NCBI RefSeq assembly: GCF_016863315.1
Contig: NZ_BOOQ01000024.1
Span: 185,892-249,891 of the forward strand
Reading direction: 5' to 3'
DNA: 64,000 bases
Origin: Planotetraspora silvatica
GTDB lineage: Bacteria; Actinomycetota; Actinomycetes; Streptosporangiales; Streptosporangiaceae
The notes under the pieces are model-generated. The model saw only the letters and a list, made by a program, of their open reading frames with translations. It was not told where the DNA came from and did no database searches. The position numbers and the translations under genes were made by a program. Below are positions 36,101 through 42,702 of this stretch, piece by piece (the first letter of the stretch is position 1; each line of letters begins with the position of its first letter).

Positions 36101-36473
36101 GCGGGGCCTGAGCTTCGACGCCTCGCTCGCGGTCAGCGTCTTCGACGAGCGCCTGACCGGCGGACGTCCGGCGGACGTCGTCGCATTCCGCCGCGCGCTC
36201 ATCGCGGGGCGGCTGGGTCTGGCCGCGACGCTGCTGCCCGAGGACCCGGCCGAGCTCGTCGCCGCCGTGCGACGGCTTTCCGCCCGAGGAGGAGGACTTC
36301 GGCTGAGCCCCGAAACCATCCAGGCACCAGACCCGATGCCGTCCGAATTCGACGTGACGGTCTGGAACCCGGACGGCTCCCCGGCGTCGTCGTTCGACGC
36401 CATGGCATGGATCGGCGCGCTCGTGGTCGACGTCCAGGCCGAATTTCAGGCAGAGATATCAGGATCTCCTTGA
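33186..36473 (+). CDS. Large protein with C-terminal phospholipase-D-like domain (gene C of three)
   Basis: A 1095-aa protein starting at the ATG that overlaps the gene B stop. The N-terminal 800 residues are beta- and alanine-rich and not recognised. Residues about 835-1040 resemble the second half of a phospholipase D-superfamily domain: FVYLETPALDG, LRVLVCLPAK, then HLDATSVVVDDAWALTGGTH and RRGLSFDASLAVSVFDERL. In active PLD enzymes the motif is H-x-K-x4-D followed by GSxN; here the lysine is missing and the Asn is a His, so catalysis by the usual route looks lost or changed. There is no signal peptide. As the last gene of the operon it might be the effector or a lipid/nucleotide-binding subunit. 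Confidence 0.68.
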   Translation: MTALVPDPGTLGLESPTLGPWFSTDVTLGAPGDDLGVALTIPAGTDWLPPAAGLLSFAVASTTLPPILAGLRGPSGTPPFTAGRLVAVFRLLPEVEQRLATLLSDVPPADGTTATPGLATRDAVRTFALELPEDPPTLAVLKTRVHPPIPALSSPSEEAGHVGLSQAGGDVDNGAEPMTDLKRPGRFFGPPEKLLTFPTSTAATLYAFDARGRVIDPGAVAAWWARLTRTFTNLFAAGVTQRTATVDPRLTVQLVGPADAPASAAVLSRLAATNVTGTGPVRVHGGGDAAAAFALTEGTVDDAPLPLIAAMPAGTYGAAVNLWTGGAVGGVTRDFVRVALVDVERHLTGQPRVAESGANAEARRRADDQKRASTRTLAAQATANAGESVLLATADAAMSGLLAVLSAGPATMVAPVLDRAAGALAAPTLPAAVAPVTLPGPVTMTALTGGGTDDDGTVVGQRVLVQTTVDPSLAGAWLRVWPQYFDSATGRHVRGAGGGGLVDSTGVARAVVRLADGAVEPENRMGLDLMLVTAAQAVRYPEVRLERPAPVGGAMPSLSSVTDTVVACESGQSFAGGVPAGALASGLTLVALSVPPALVDPASISTAQWSATTVAASLTTGDRVQLTEPAWKGWRGGEDPATLSGSATATQILRTGLTRLTQIGAPLPTQSRDEVAAAMLSATAADGLVAGVRPLGAHHELLPHQNGHPGAPADDERHGAGARLRGPAVLGLAEIIRERVAGPTTALAADASTPLATPALPAVPASWAATLRTVGFGVEAEPGLVEALNLVGLEAFPLDGPVDAVQSWLSARGITIPGGVGGAATSMLRAVDRRLLGARSGYREAATALAAAFAGAQDFVYLETPALDGLAVGSGDATLSVWQALVEQVRANPVLRVLVCLPAKLAPGAPAKLQRVRDKGVRDALDALRAAAGERLAVFNPVTGPGRSLHLDATSVVVDDAWALTGGTHLWRRGLSFDASLAVSVFDERLTGGRPADVVAFRRALIAGRLGLAATLLPEDPAELVAAVRRLSARGGGLRLSPETIQAPDPMPSEFDVTVWNPDGSPASSFDAMAWIGALVVDVQAEFQAEISGSP

Positions 36474-36543
36474 CCCGGTTTCGCGGTCGCCTTCCGTGGA
36501 GCCGGTCCACGCGCGGATTCGCTCCGGGCGTCGATGCTCTCCG

Positions 36544-37377
36544 CTACGCGGGCTTCGGATGGAATGGATGCATTTCGAATAAATTGTGGCTGATCACCGT
36601 GTAGGTCGACTCCGGTGCCTCGATCCACTGGCCGGGCAGGTCACGCAGGGGTTCGGACACGATGACCCGCGCGTCGCCGGACAGATCCACGCGCATGAAC
36701 ACTTCGGGATGCAGGTCCCGGAGGCACTGTGTGGTGGTGCTGTGGAAGAGCGATCGCGAACGACGCTCGGTGGAGTAGCGGAACGCCCACAGCCGCTCGC
36801 CGTCCGATGTCGCCACCGTCATCTGGACCGGGTGCTCCACGCCGTGCGCCCGTCCCGTCTTCTCCACGAAACCGACCATGCGCTCCACCGCGGCCGGCGG
36901 ATCCTCGCGCAGCCCGAACGTGAGCGCCAAGAAGAACATGACCTCCGAATCCGTGGACCCCTCGATCGCCGGAAACAGTTCCGGTTCGACGGCCAGAACG
37001 AGGTCGCGTTTGAGCCGGCCGAACTGGGAGATCGCGCCGTTGTGCATCCACAGCCAGTTGCCGTGGCGGAACGGATGGCAGTTCGTCTGCTGTACGGCCG
37101 TCCCGGACGACGCGCGCACGTGGGCCATGAACAACGGCGACCGGACGTGGCGCGCGAGTTCGCGCAGGTTCCGGTCGCCCCAGGCGGGCTTGGTGTCCTT
37201 GAACACCGCGGGCGGCACCTCGACGTCGTCGTAGTAGCCGACCCCGAACCCGTCGCCGTTGACCGTCTCCGCGCCGAGTCTGGCGTGGAGGCTCTGGTGG
37301 ATCAGCGAGTGCTCCGGTTCGTAGAGCAGCTTCTCCAGATTGATCGGCGAGCCGGAATAGGCCAGCCAGCGGCACAT
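36544..37377 (-). CDS. Class II glutamine amidotransferase domain protein (EgtC/YafJ-like)
   Basis: A 277-aa N-terminal-nucleophile amidotransferase. The start is set at 37377 because the catalytic cysteine must become residue 1 after Met removal: the protein begins MCRWLAYSG. An AGGA ribosome site precedes it. The class II core is visible: NGDGFGVGYYD (about 43), the SPLFMAHVRASSGT strand (about 83-96), NCHPFRHGNWLWMHNGAISQ (about 102-121) and a GSTDSEVMFFLAL segment. It has no synthetase domain, so it either hydrolyses gamma-glutamyl amides, as EgtC does in ergothioneine synthesis, or supplies ammonia to a partner. No ergothioneine genes are nearby. The gene is convergent with the giant operon and probably co-transcribed with the small gene upstream of it. 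Confidence 0.88.
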   Translation of the reverse strand: MCRWLAYSGSPINLEKLLYEPEHSLIHQSLHARLGAETVNGDGFGVGYYDDVEVPPAVFKDTKPAWGDRNLRELARHVRSPLFMAHVRASSGTAVQQTNCHPFRHGNWLWMHNGAISQFGRLKRDLVLAVEPELFPAIEGSTDSEVMFFLALTFGLREDPPAAVERMVGFVEKTGRAHGVEHPVQMTVATSDGERLWAFRYSTERRSRSLFHSTTTQCLRDLHPEVFMRVDLSGDARVIVSEPLRDLPGQWIEAPESTYTVISHNLFEMHPFHPKPA

Positions 37378-37457
37378 ATGTCCTGTTTGCCCATGAATGT
37401 CATGCATGGAACTGGTTCGACCGAATCCGGACGTAGGGGGCCTACGGGGAGGCGCAG

Positions 37458-37763
37458 TCACTCGTGCGTCGAGCGAGCGCCCTGGTCGGTGAGACCGGGG
37501 GCCTCCTCGTGACCGAAGGTGATCACGATGTCCCTGCCGTTGGCGTAGCTGACCACAGGCCGCTGGAGCATCTCGCCCACCCTGCGGGCGACCGCCTGGA
37601 ACAACTCCACCATCTCCTGGGTGTCGGCGGTCACCCTGAACCGCCCCTTCGCGACGAGCGTCTCGGCGACGTAGGGGACGAAGCCCATCTCGCTTCGAGC
37701 CTTTTCCTCTGCACTGAGAGGGGTGCGCCGGGGTGCGGGCTGCGTGCCGAGAGGGTGGGGCAT
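37458..37763 (-). CDS. Small conserved-looking hypothetical protein (101 aa)
   Basis: Starts at the ATG at 37763 with a strong GAGGAG ribosome site 7 bases away. The protein is soluble, with no signal peptide or membrane segment. A basic, proline-rich N-terminus leads to SAEEKARSEMGFVPYVAETL and a strand-helix-strand stretch ending VVSYANGRDIVITFG. I do not recognise the family. It lies 80 bp upstream of the glutamine amidotransferase on the same strand and probably shares its transcript. The coding potential is supported by codon bias and the ribosome site; function is unknown. Confidence 0.68.
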   Translation of the reverse strand: MPHPLGTQPAPRRTPLSAEEKARSEMGFVPYVAETLVAKGRFRVTADTQEMVELFQAVARRVGEMLQRPVVSYANGRDIVITFGHEEAPGLTDQGARSTHE

Positions 37764-37924
37764 CGCTGTTCTCCTCGTGATCGCCGTTCGTCCAGCATGC
37801 CATTCGCACGTCCCCTTCTGGACCGCTGCCGAGCATGGGGAGCCGGCGACCTCGACCATCCCACCCGTTCGCCGCTGCGGACACGGGGGACCGTCCGCAG
37901 CGGCGCCGTCGCGGTGAGCAGGGT

Positions 37925-39199
37925 TCAGCCGATGCGCAGGGGAAGCGTGCGGGGGCCGCGGACCTGGCTGGCGGCCCAGGTCACCGCCTCCGGGTCGTGG
38001 AGGCTGAAGTCCGGGATCCGTTCGAGCCAGACCTCGAGGGCGACCCGAAGCTCCATGCGGGCCAGGTGGGAGCCGACGCAGCGGTGGATGCCGAGGCCGA
38101 ACGCCACGTGCCGGTTGACCTCACGGTCGATGACCACCTCTCCGGCCCGGTCGAACTGGGCCGGGTCGCGGTTGGCCGCCGGGAACGGCAGCAGCACCCA
38201 GTCCTCGGCCTTCATGTCGACACCGTTCCAGTGCATGTCCTCCTTCACCAGCCGCGCCATCGTCACCGGGGCGTAGACCCGCAGGAACTCCTCCATCGCG
38301 GTCGGCAGCAACTCCGGCTCCGCCACCAGGCGCTCCCGATCAGCCGGCGTCTTCGCCAGATGCCACAGGGAGGCGCCGACGGAGCTCCAGGTGGTGTCGA
38401 TGCCGGCGATGAGCAGCAGGTTGATCGTGCCGAGGACATGGGCGGGTTCGAGTTTCCGGCCCTGCAACTCGGCGTTGAGCAGGTACGTCGTCAGGTCGTC
38501 GCGGGGATTGTCGATGTGGTCGCGGATCTGCGCGAGCAGGTAGTCCGAGAGTTTGGTGAACCGCTCGACGCGCTCCTCGCGCGAGGCGTTGATGTTCTCC
38601 AGCGCGTTCTCGACGAACGAGCCGAACTTCTCCGAGTCCTCCTGCGGGAAGCCGAGCATGTCGGCGATGACCCGGGTCGGGATGTGCTTGGCGTATTCGC
38701 GTGCGGCGTCGACGACGTCCCGTCCCTCGAAGGCGTCGATGAGCGAGTGGCAGAACGCCCGCGTCCCTTCTTCCTGCCGGGAGACGGCGGTCTTGGTGAA
38801 GGCCGGCAGCAGCAGCTTGCGCGCGTCGTGGTGGAACGGCGGGTCGGAGGAGATGGGCGGCGCACCGCCCACCGGCGCGAGTTCCTTGGGGGGCCGGACG
38901 TTGCTCACGATGATCGCCCGGGAGGTGAAGTGCTCAGTGTCGTAGGCGATGGCCGAGACGTCCTCGTAGCGGGTGGGCAGCCACGCGCCGCCGAAACGGT
39001 CGGTGTGCGCGATCGGGCAGCGCTGCCGCAGGTCGTCCTGGATCGGGTACGGGTCGGCGGCCCACGCGGGGTCGACATGGGAGAAGTCGGTCGCCCAGTC
39101 GGAGACGGGATCGGTGACGATCTCACTCTGGTAGCCGCTGAGGAACCGTTCCCTCCGCGATTGTTCGAGGTCGTCGCCGAAGCGGTCGTCCGCGGTCAT
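37925..39199 (-). CDS. Cytochrome P450
   Basis: A 424-aa soluble bacterial cytochrome P450. The heme cysteine is C374 in FGLGIHRCVGSHLAR. The I-helix oxygen-activation motif is LLIAGIDTTW (about 260-269), and the ExxR pair is in MEEFLRVYAP (about 308). The start codon overlaps the stop of the upstream ferredoxin gene (ATGA at 39196-39199), so the enzyme and its electron donor are made together. No ferredoxin reductase is present in the window. Given the downstream catabolic genes it probably hydroxylates an alicyclic, terpenoid or steroid-like substrate to begin its breakdown. The family is CYP-class I; I cannot assign a CYP number. Confidence 0.94.
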   Translation of the reverse strand: MTADDRFGDDLEQSRRERFLSGYQSEIVTDPVSDWATDFSHVDPAWAADPYPIQDDLRQRCPIAHTDRFGGAWLPTRYEDVSAIAYDTEHFTSRAIIVSNVRPPKELAPVGGAPPISSDPPFHHDARKLLLPAFTKTAVSRQEEGTRAFCHSLIDAFEGRDVVDAAREYAKHIPTRVIADMLGFPQEDSEKFGSFVENALENINASREERVERFTKLSDYLLAQIRDHIDNPRDDLTTYLLNAELQGRKLEPAHVLGTINLLLIAGIDTTWSSVGASLWHLAKTPADRERLVAEPELLPTAMEEFLRVYAPVTMARLVKEDMHWNGVDMKAEDWVLLPFPAANRDPAQFDRAGEVVIDREVNRHVAFGLGIHRCVGSHLARMELRVALEVWLERIPDFSLHDPEAVTWAASQVRGPRTLPLRIG

Positions 39200-39399
39200 C
39201 GTGAGGCTCCTTCGACGGCGATGGCCCGTTCGGGACAGTTGGACGCCGCGAGGCGTGCGCCGGGCTGCCGGCCCGGCGACACGGCGCCGTCGCCCAGGAC
39301 CATGCCGTAGCCTTCGTCGTCCTCGCCGAACAGGTCGGGGGCGAGGTCGTAGCAGCGGCCGTGCCCGTGGCAACGTTCGGAGTCGATCTTCACTTTCAT
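39196..39399 (-). CDS. 3Fe-4S ferredoxin paired with the P450
   Basis: A 67-aa ferredoxin of the type that feeds actinobacterial P450s. The cluster ligands are C10 and C16 in CHGHGRC and C55 in SNCPERAI; the middle cysteine of a 4Fe-4S site is replaced by His/Gly, giving the 3Fe-4S form. It overlaps the P450 start by 4 bp. It is 75-80% identical by eye to the second ferredoxin at 42511-42702, with cysteines at the same positions, so one arose by duplication. A good minus-strand promoter lies at 39546-39574. Confidence 0.93.
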   Translation of the reverse strand: MKVKIDSERCHGHGRCYDLAPDLFGEDDEGYGMVLGDGAVSPGRQPGARLAASNCPERAIAVEGASR

Positions 39400-39545
39400 T
39401 GCCTCGTTCCCGTCTGTGTCGTTCCTGTCTGCGTTGTGCTCTCCGGGCCGTGAGTGGTGCCGGTTCGGGTGAGGGCTGTCAGGACGCGGGACGACCGCTT
39501 GGGGGTTTCGGCGGGAGCGGCACCGGTGATGCGTCCCATGGCGGT

Positions 39546-39574
39546 ATCAAAAAACCGTTCATTTGATATGTCAA
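39546..39574 (-). promoter_or_regulatory. Promoter of the ferredoxin-P450 operon
   Basis: On the minus strand, TTGACA (39569-39574) is followed by a 17-bp spacer and TTTGAT (39546-39551), a good sigma-70-type pair. It lies about 150 bp upstream of the ferredoxin start. Confidence 0.65.
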
Positions 39575-39678
39575 GGCTCGACGCCGGAGCCGGAGGCGGA
39601 CCCCCCCAGGAGTTTCCGAGCTTCGTGACGCTGACATGAGTCGCGACTTCACACACTTTCGGCGGCGTGCTCTAATGC

Positions 39679-39699
39679 TTCTAGAATCAAAATCTAGAA
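39679..39699. promoter_or_regulatory. TetR-type operator 1 (TTCTAG-N9-CTAGAA, exact)
   Basis: Perfect 6-bp arms around an AT-rich 9-base centre, 27 bp upstream of the ALDH start. One of three exact copies of the island-wide operator. Confidence 0.85.
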
Positions 39700-39726
39700 T
39701 CATCTTCCGATAGTTGAGGATGGGGC

Positions 39727-41148
39727 ATGCCGTACCGGATCTATGTCGACGGTGAGTGGGTGGCGGCGAGCGGCGGCGAGGCGATCCCCGTGGTGAATCC
39801 CGCCACCGAGGAGGTCGTCGCCGAGGTGCCGCGCAGCGGCGTCAAAGACGTGGCGCGGGCCGTGGAGGCCGCGGCCGCCGCGCTGCCCGCCTGGGCCGCC
39901 CGCCCTGCCGCCGAGCGGGCCGCGCTGTGCGCGGCCGTGGCCGGCGCGTTGAAGGAGCGGGCCGACGAGCTGGCCGACACGATCGTGAACGAGCTGGGCA
40001 TGCCGCTGCCGCTGACCCGGCTCATCCAGGTGGGGGCGCCCATCAATACCTTCGCCTCGATGCCGGAGGTGGCGGCCGGGATCGACTTCGAGGAACGGCT
40101 CGGCGGCTCGGTGGTGTACCGCGACCCGATCGGCGTCGTCGGCGCCATCACGCCCTGGAACTATCCGCTGCACCAGATCGCGGCCAAGGTGGCTCCGGCC
40201 CTGACGGCGGGCTGCACGGTGGTGCTCAAGCCGAGCGAGGTCACGCCGCTCAACGCGTTCGTGCTCGCCGACGTGATGCACGAGGTCGGATTCCCGCCCG
40301 GTGTGTTCAACCTGGTCTCCGGCACCGGACCCGAGGCGGGGGAGGCGCTGGCCGCGCACCCGCTGGTCGACATGATCTCGTTCACCGGTTCCACCCGGGC
40401 CGGGCGGCGGGTCGCCGAGCTGGCCGCGGCCGGCGTCAAGCGCACCGCGCTCGAACTCGGCGGCAAGTCGCCGAACGTGCTCCTCGACGACCTGGACGAC
40501 GCCGCCTTCGAGGACGCCGTGCGCAAGGGCGTGGGGGCGTGCTTCCTGAACTCCGGCCAGACCTGCTCGGCGCTGACCAGGCTGCTGGTTCCGCGAGACC
40601 GCCTGCCGGCCGCCGAGCGGATCGCGGCCGAGGAGGCGCGGACCTACTCGCCCGGGGACCCCCGCGACCCCGGCACCCGGCTCGGCCCACTGGTCTCGGC
40701 CGTGCAGCGGGACCGCGTGCGCGAGCACCTGCGCGCCGCGGCCGAGGACGGAGCGACGACTCTCACCGGAGGCCCCGACGCGCCCGACGGGCTGGAGCGC
40801 GGCTTCTACGTGCGGCCGACCGTGCTGACCGGCGTCGCCCCCGAGTCGCGGATCGCCCAGGAGGAGATCTTCGGGCCGATCCTGGTCATCCTGCCCTACT
40901 CCGGCGAGGACGAGGCGGTCCGCATCGCCAACGGCACCCCGTACGGGCTGGCGGCCGGTGTCCGCGCCGCGGACCCGGAACGTGCCCGCCGGGTCGCCAG
41001 GCGGCTCAGGGCCGGGCAGATCCGGATCAATGACGGCGCGCACAACGGCCTGGCCCCCTTCGGCGGCTTCAAGCAGTCCGGGTACGGCCGCGAGTACGGC
41101 CGCTTCGGCCTGGAGGAGTTCCTCACCACCACGTCCGTGCAGCTCTGA
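39727..41148 (+). CDS. Aldehyde dehydrogenase (NAD-dependent)
   Basis: A 473-aa ALDH with catalytic C280 in NSGQTCSA and general base E243 in LELGGKS. The NAD-binding fold shows GVVGAITPWNYPL (about 137-149) and FTGSTRAGR. The C-terminal PFGGFKQSGYGREYG motif is typical of betaine/phenylacetaldehyde-type ALDHs. Its promoter has an exact copy of the TetR-type operator. The alcohol dehydrogenase gene begins 14 bp after its stop with GGGGAAGG before it, so the pair would oxidise an alcohol to an acid for CoA activation by the acyl-CoA synthetase in the same island. It is a different subfamily from the ALDH at 19052. Confidence 0.92.
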   Translation: MPYRIYVDGEWVAASGGEAIPVVNPATEEVVAEVPRSGVKDVARAVEAAAAALPAWAARPAAERAALCAAVAGALKERADELADTIVNELGMPLPLTRLIQVGAPINTFASMPEVAAGIDFEERLGGSVVYRDPIGVVGAITPWNYPLHQIAAKVAPALTAGCTVVLKPSEVTPLNAFVLADVMHEVGFPPGVFNLVSGTGPEAGEALAAHPLVDMISFTGSTRAGRRVAELAAAGVKRTALELGGKSPNVLLDDLDDAAFEDAVRKGVGACFLNSGQTCSALTRLLVPRDRLPAAERIAAEEARTYSPGDPRDPGTRLGPLVSAVQRDRVREHLRAAAEDGATTLTGGPDAPDGLERGFYVRPTVLTGVAPESRIAQEEIFGPILVILPYSGEDEAVRIANGTPYGLAAGVRAADPERARRVARRLRAGQIRINDGAHNGLAPFGGFKQSGYGREYGRFGLEEFLTTTSVQL

Positions 41149-41162
41149 ACCGGGGAAGGCCC

Positions 41163-42236
41163 ATGCGAGGCGTCATCCTGCGCGAAGTCGGAAAACCCGT
41201 CGAGGTCAGCGACCGGCTGACGTTGCGGCGGCCGGGTCCGGGAGAGGTGCGGGTGCGGCTGCGCGCCGCCGGGGTGTGCCACTCCGACCTGTCGATGTGC
41301 GACGGCACGTTGCCCGCGCCGAGGCCCTTGGTGCCCGGCCACGAGGGCGCGGGGGAGGTGGTCGAGCTCGGGCCGGGAGTGGCCGGTCCGCCGGTCGGCA
41401 CGCACGTGATCCTCTCCTGGATCCCACCCTGCGGGTCCTGCTACTTCTGCCTGGGCGGTCAGCCGAACCTGTGCGTCACCGCCCGAGCCGCCGCGGGGCC
41501 GCCCACGCTGAGCCTCGGTGATGAGCAGGCCCACGCCGCGCTCGGCGTGGGCTGCTTCGCCGAGGAGACGGTGGTCGACGCGCGGGCCGCGATCCCGATC
41601 CCGGACGACGTGCCGTTCGACGTGGCCGCGGTGGTCGGCTGCGGAGTGCTGACCGGCGTCGGCGCCGTGGTCAACACCGCCGGGGTGCGTCCCGGGTCGT
41701 CGGTCCTGGTGATCGGCTGCGGCGGCGTCGGGATCAACGTGATCCAGGGCGCCAAGCTGGCCGCCGCCGCTCCGGTGCTGGCCGTGGACCGCCTCCCCGG
41801 GAAGCTGGAGATCGCCCGGCGGTTCGGCGCCACCCACACGACCACCCCGGACGGACTGGCCGACGCGGTGAACGAGCTGACCGAGGGACGCGGGTTCGAC
41901 TACGCCTTCGAGGTCGTCGGCCGCTCGGCGACCATCAAGCAGGCATGGCAGGCGACCCGGCGCGGCGGGACGACCGTCGTGGTGGGCGCGGGCAGCCTGG
42001 AGGACCAGGTGTCCTTCAGCGCCGCCGAACTCTTCGCGACGGAGCGGCGCCTGCTCGGCTGCCTGTACGGCTCCGGCGACGTGCGCACCGACTTCGGCCG
42101 CCTGCTGCGGCTGTGGCGGGCCGGGCGGCTCGACCTGGACGGGCTGATCAGCAGGCGCATCACGCTCGACGACGTGGGCGACGCGTTCACGGCGATGGCG
42201 TCGGGCGAGGTGATCCGCTCGCTGGTCATCTTCTGA
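41163..42236 (+). CDS. Zinc-dependent alcohol dehydrogenase (MDR superfamily)
   Basis: A 357-aa medium-chain dehydrogenase. Catalytic zinc ligands are C39 (GVCHSD), H60 and E61 (PGHEGAGEV). The structural zinc site has C90, C93, C96 and C104. The cofactor-binding GCGGVG motif lies near residue 185. It resembles the class III-like aryl/alkyl alcohol dehydrogenases of actinobacteria. The gene is 14 bp downstream of the ALDH, so it shares the operator-controlled transcript. It should convert a primary alcohol, possibly produced by the nearby P450, into an aldehyde. Confidence 0.92.
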   Translation: MRGVILREVGKPVEVSDRLTLRRPGPGEVRVRLRAAGVCHSDLSMCDGTLPAPRPLVPGHEGAGEVVELGPGVAGPPVGTHVILSWIPPCGSCYFCLGGQPNLCVTARAAAGPPTLSLGDEQAHAALGVGCFAEETVVDARAAIPIPDDVPFDVAAVVGCGVLTGVGAVVNTAGVRPGSSVLVIGCGGVGINVIQGAKLAAAAPVLAVDRLPGKLEIARRFGATHTTTPDGLADAVNELTEGRGFDYAFEVVGRSATIKQAWQATRRGGTTVVVGAGSLEDQVSFSAAELFATERRLLGCLYGSGDVRTDFGRLLRLWRAGRLDLDGLISRRITLDDVGDAFTAMASGEVIRSLVIF

Positions 42237-42510
42237 GCGGCGTCTGACGGGCGTGCCTGCCGTCCCCGCCGTCCCGGCCGATGCGCGACCACGTGGGCGA
42301 GCGCGCCGAGCGGCCGGCCGAGTTGGTACGGTCGGCCCAAGACGGCGGCGAGCGGGATCAGGCCCTGCCGCCTGACGCGCCGGCTCACTTTCTGCCTGTT
42401 GCTTTCCCTGGGCAGCGCGTTGATCACGCCGGACCTGCACGCCGTCGACGACGATGAGTGGGGGACGTCGCTCGCCCACCTCCGACGACACACAGAGCGG
42501 AGCACCCGCG

Positions 42511-42702
42511 ATGAAGATACGCATCGATCCTGAGCGGTGCCAGGGGCACGGCCGCTGCTACGACCTCGCCCCTGAACTGTTCAGTGAGGACGACGAGGGC
42601 TACGGCCAGGTCATCGGCGACGGCCTGGTGCCGCCGGACAAGGAGCGCGCGGCCCGCCTGGCGGTGTCCAACTGCCCCGAACGCGCGATCGAGATCAGTT
42701 AG
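42511..42702 (+). CDS. Second 3Fe-4S ferredoxin
   Basis: A 63-aa ferredoxin with C10, C16 and C55, nearly the same as the P450-linked ferredoxin at 39196. The start at 42511 has GGAG upstream and matches the paralogue residue for residue. It follows the alcohol dehydrogenase by 274 bp that contain no gene, and its 3' end overlaps the convergent MFS gene by 8 bp. No P450 adjoins it; it may serve the same P450 or one elsewhere, or be a leftover of a duplicated P450-ferredoxin pair. Confidence 0.9.
   Translation: MKIRIDPERCQGHGRCYDLAPELFSEDDEGYGQVIGDGLVPPDKERAARLAVSNCPERAIEIS

Larger units (their letters stand above)
39400..39726. other. Divergent promoter region between ferredoxin/P450 and ALDH
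   Basis: About 330 bp with no gene. It holds the leftward promoter at 39546-39574 and the TetR-type operator at 39679-39699 next to the rightward ALDH gene. The 140 bp nearest the ferredoxin show nothing recognisable. Confidence 0.6.

Noticed and set aside
22746..36473. Giant operon as a contractile injection system or prophage tail locus
   Set aside because: I see no sheath, tube, baseplate, spike or AAA+ ATPase genes nearby, so this label is not supported.
36495..36511. Short hairpin between the giant operon and the amidotransferase gene
   Set aside because: Only a 6-bp stem; too weak to call a terminator.
37378..37884. Longer N-terminus for the glutamine amidotransferase
   Set aside because: The catalytic Cys must follow the initiator Met, and the extra residues are Arg-rich shadow sequence overlapping the 101-aa gene.
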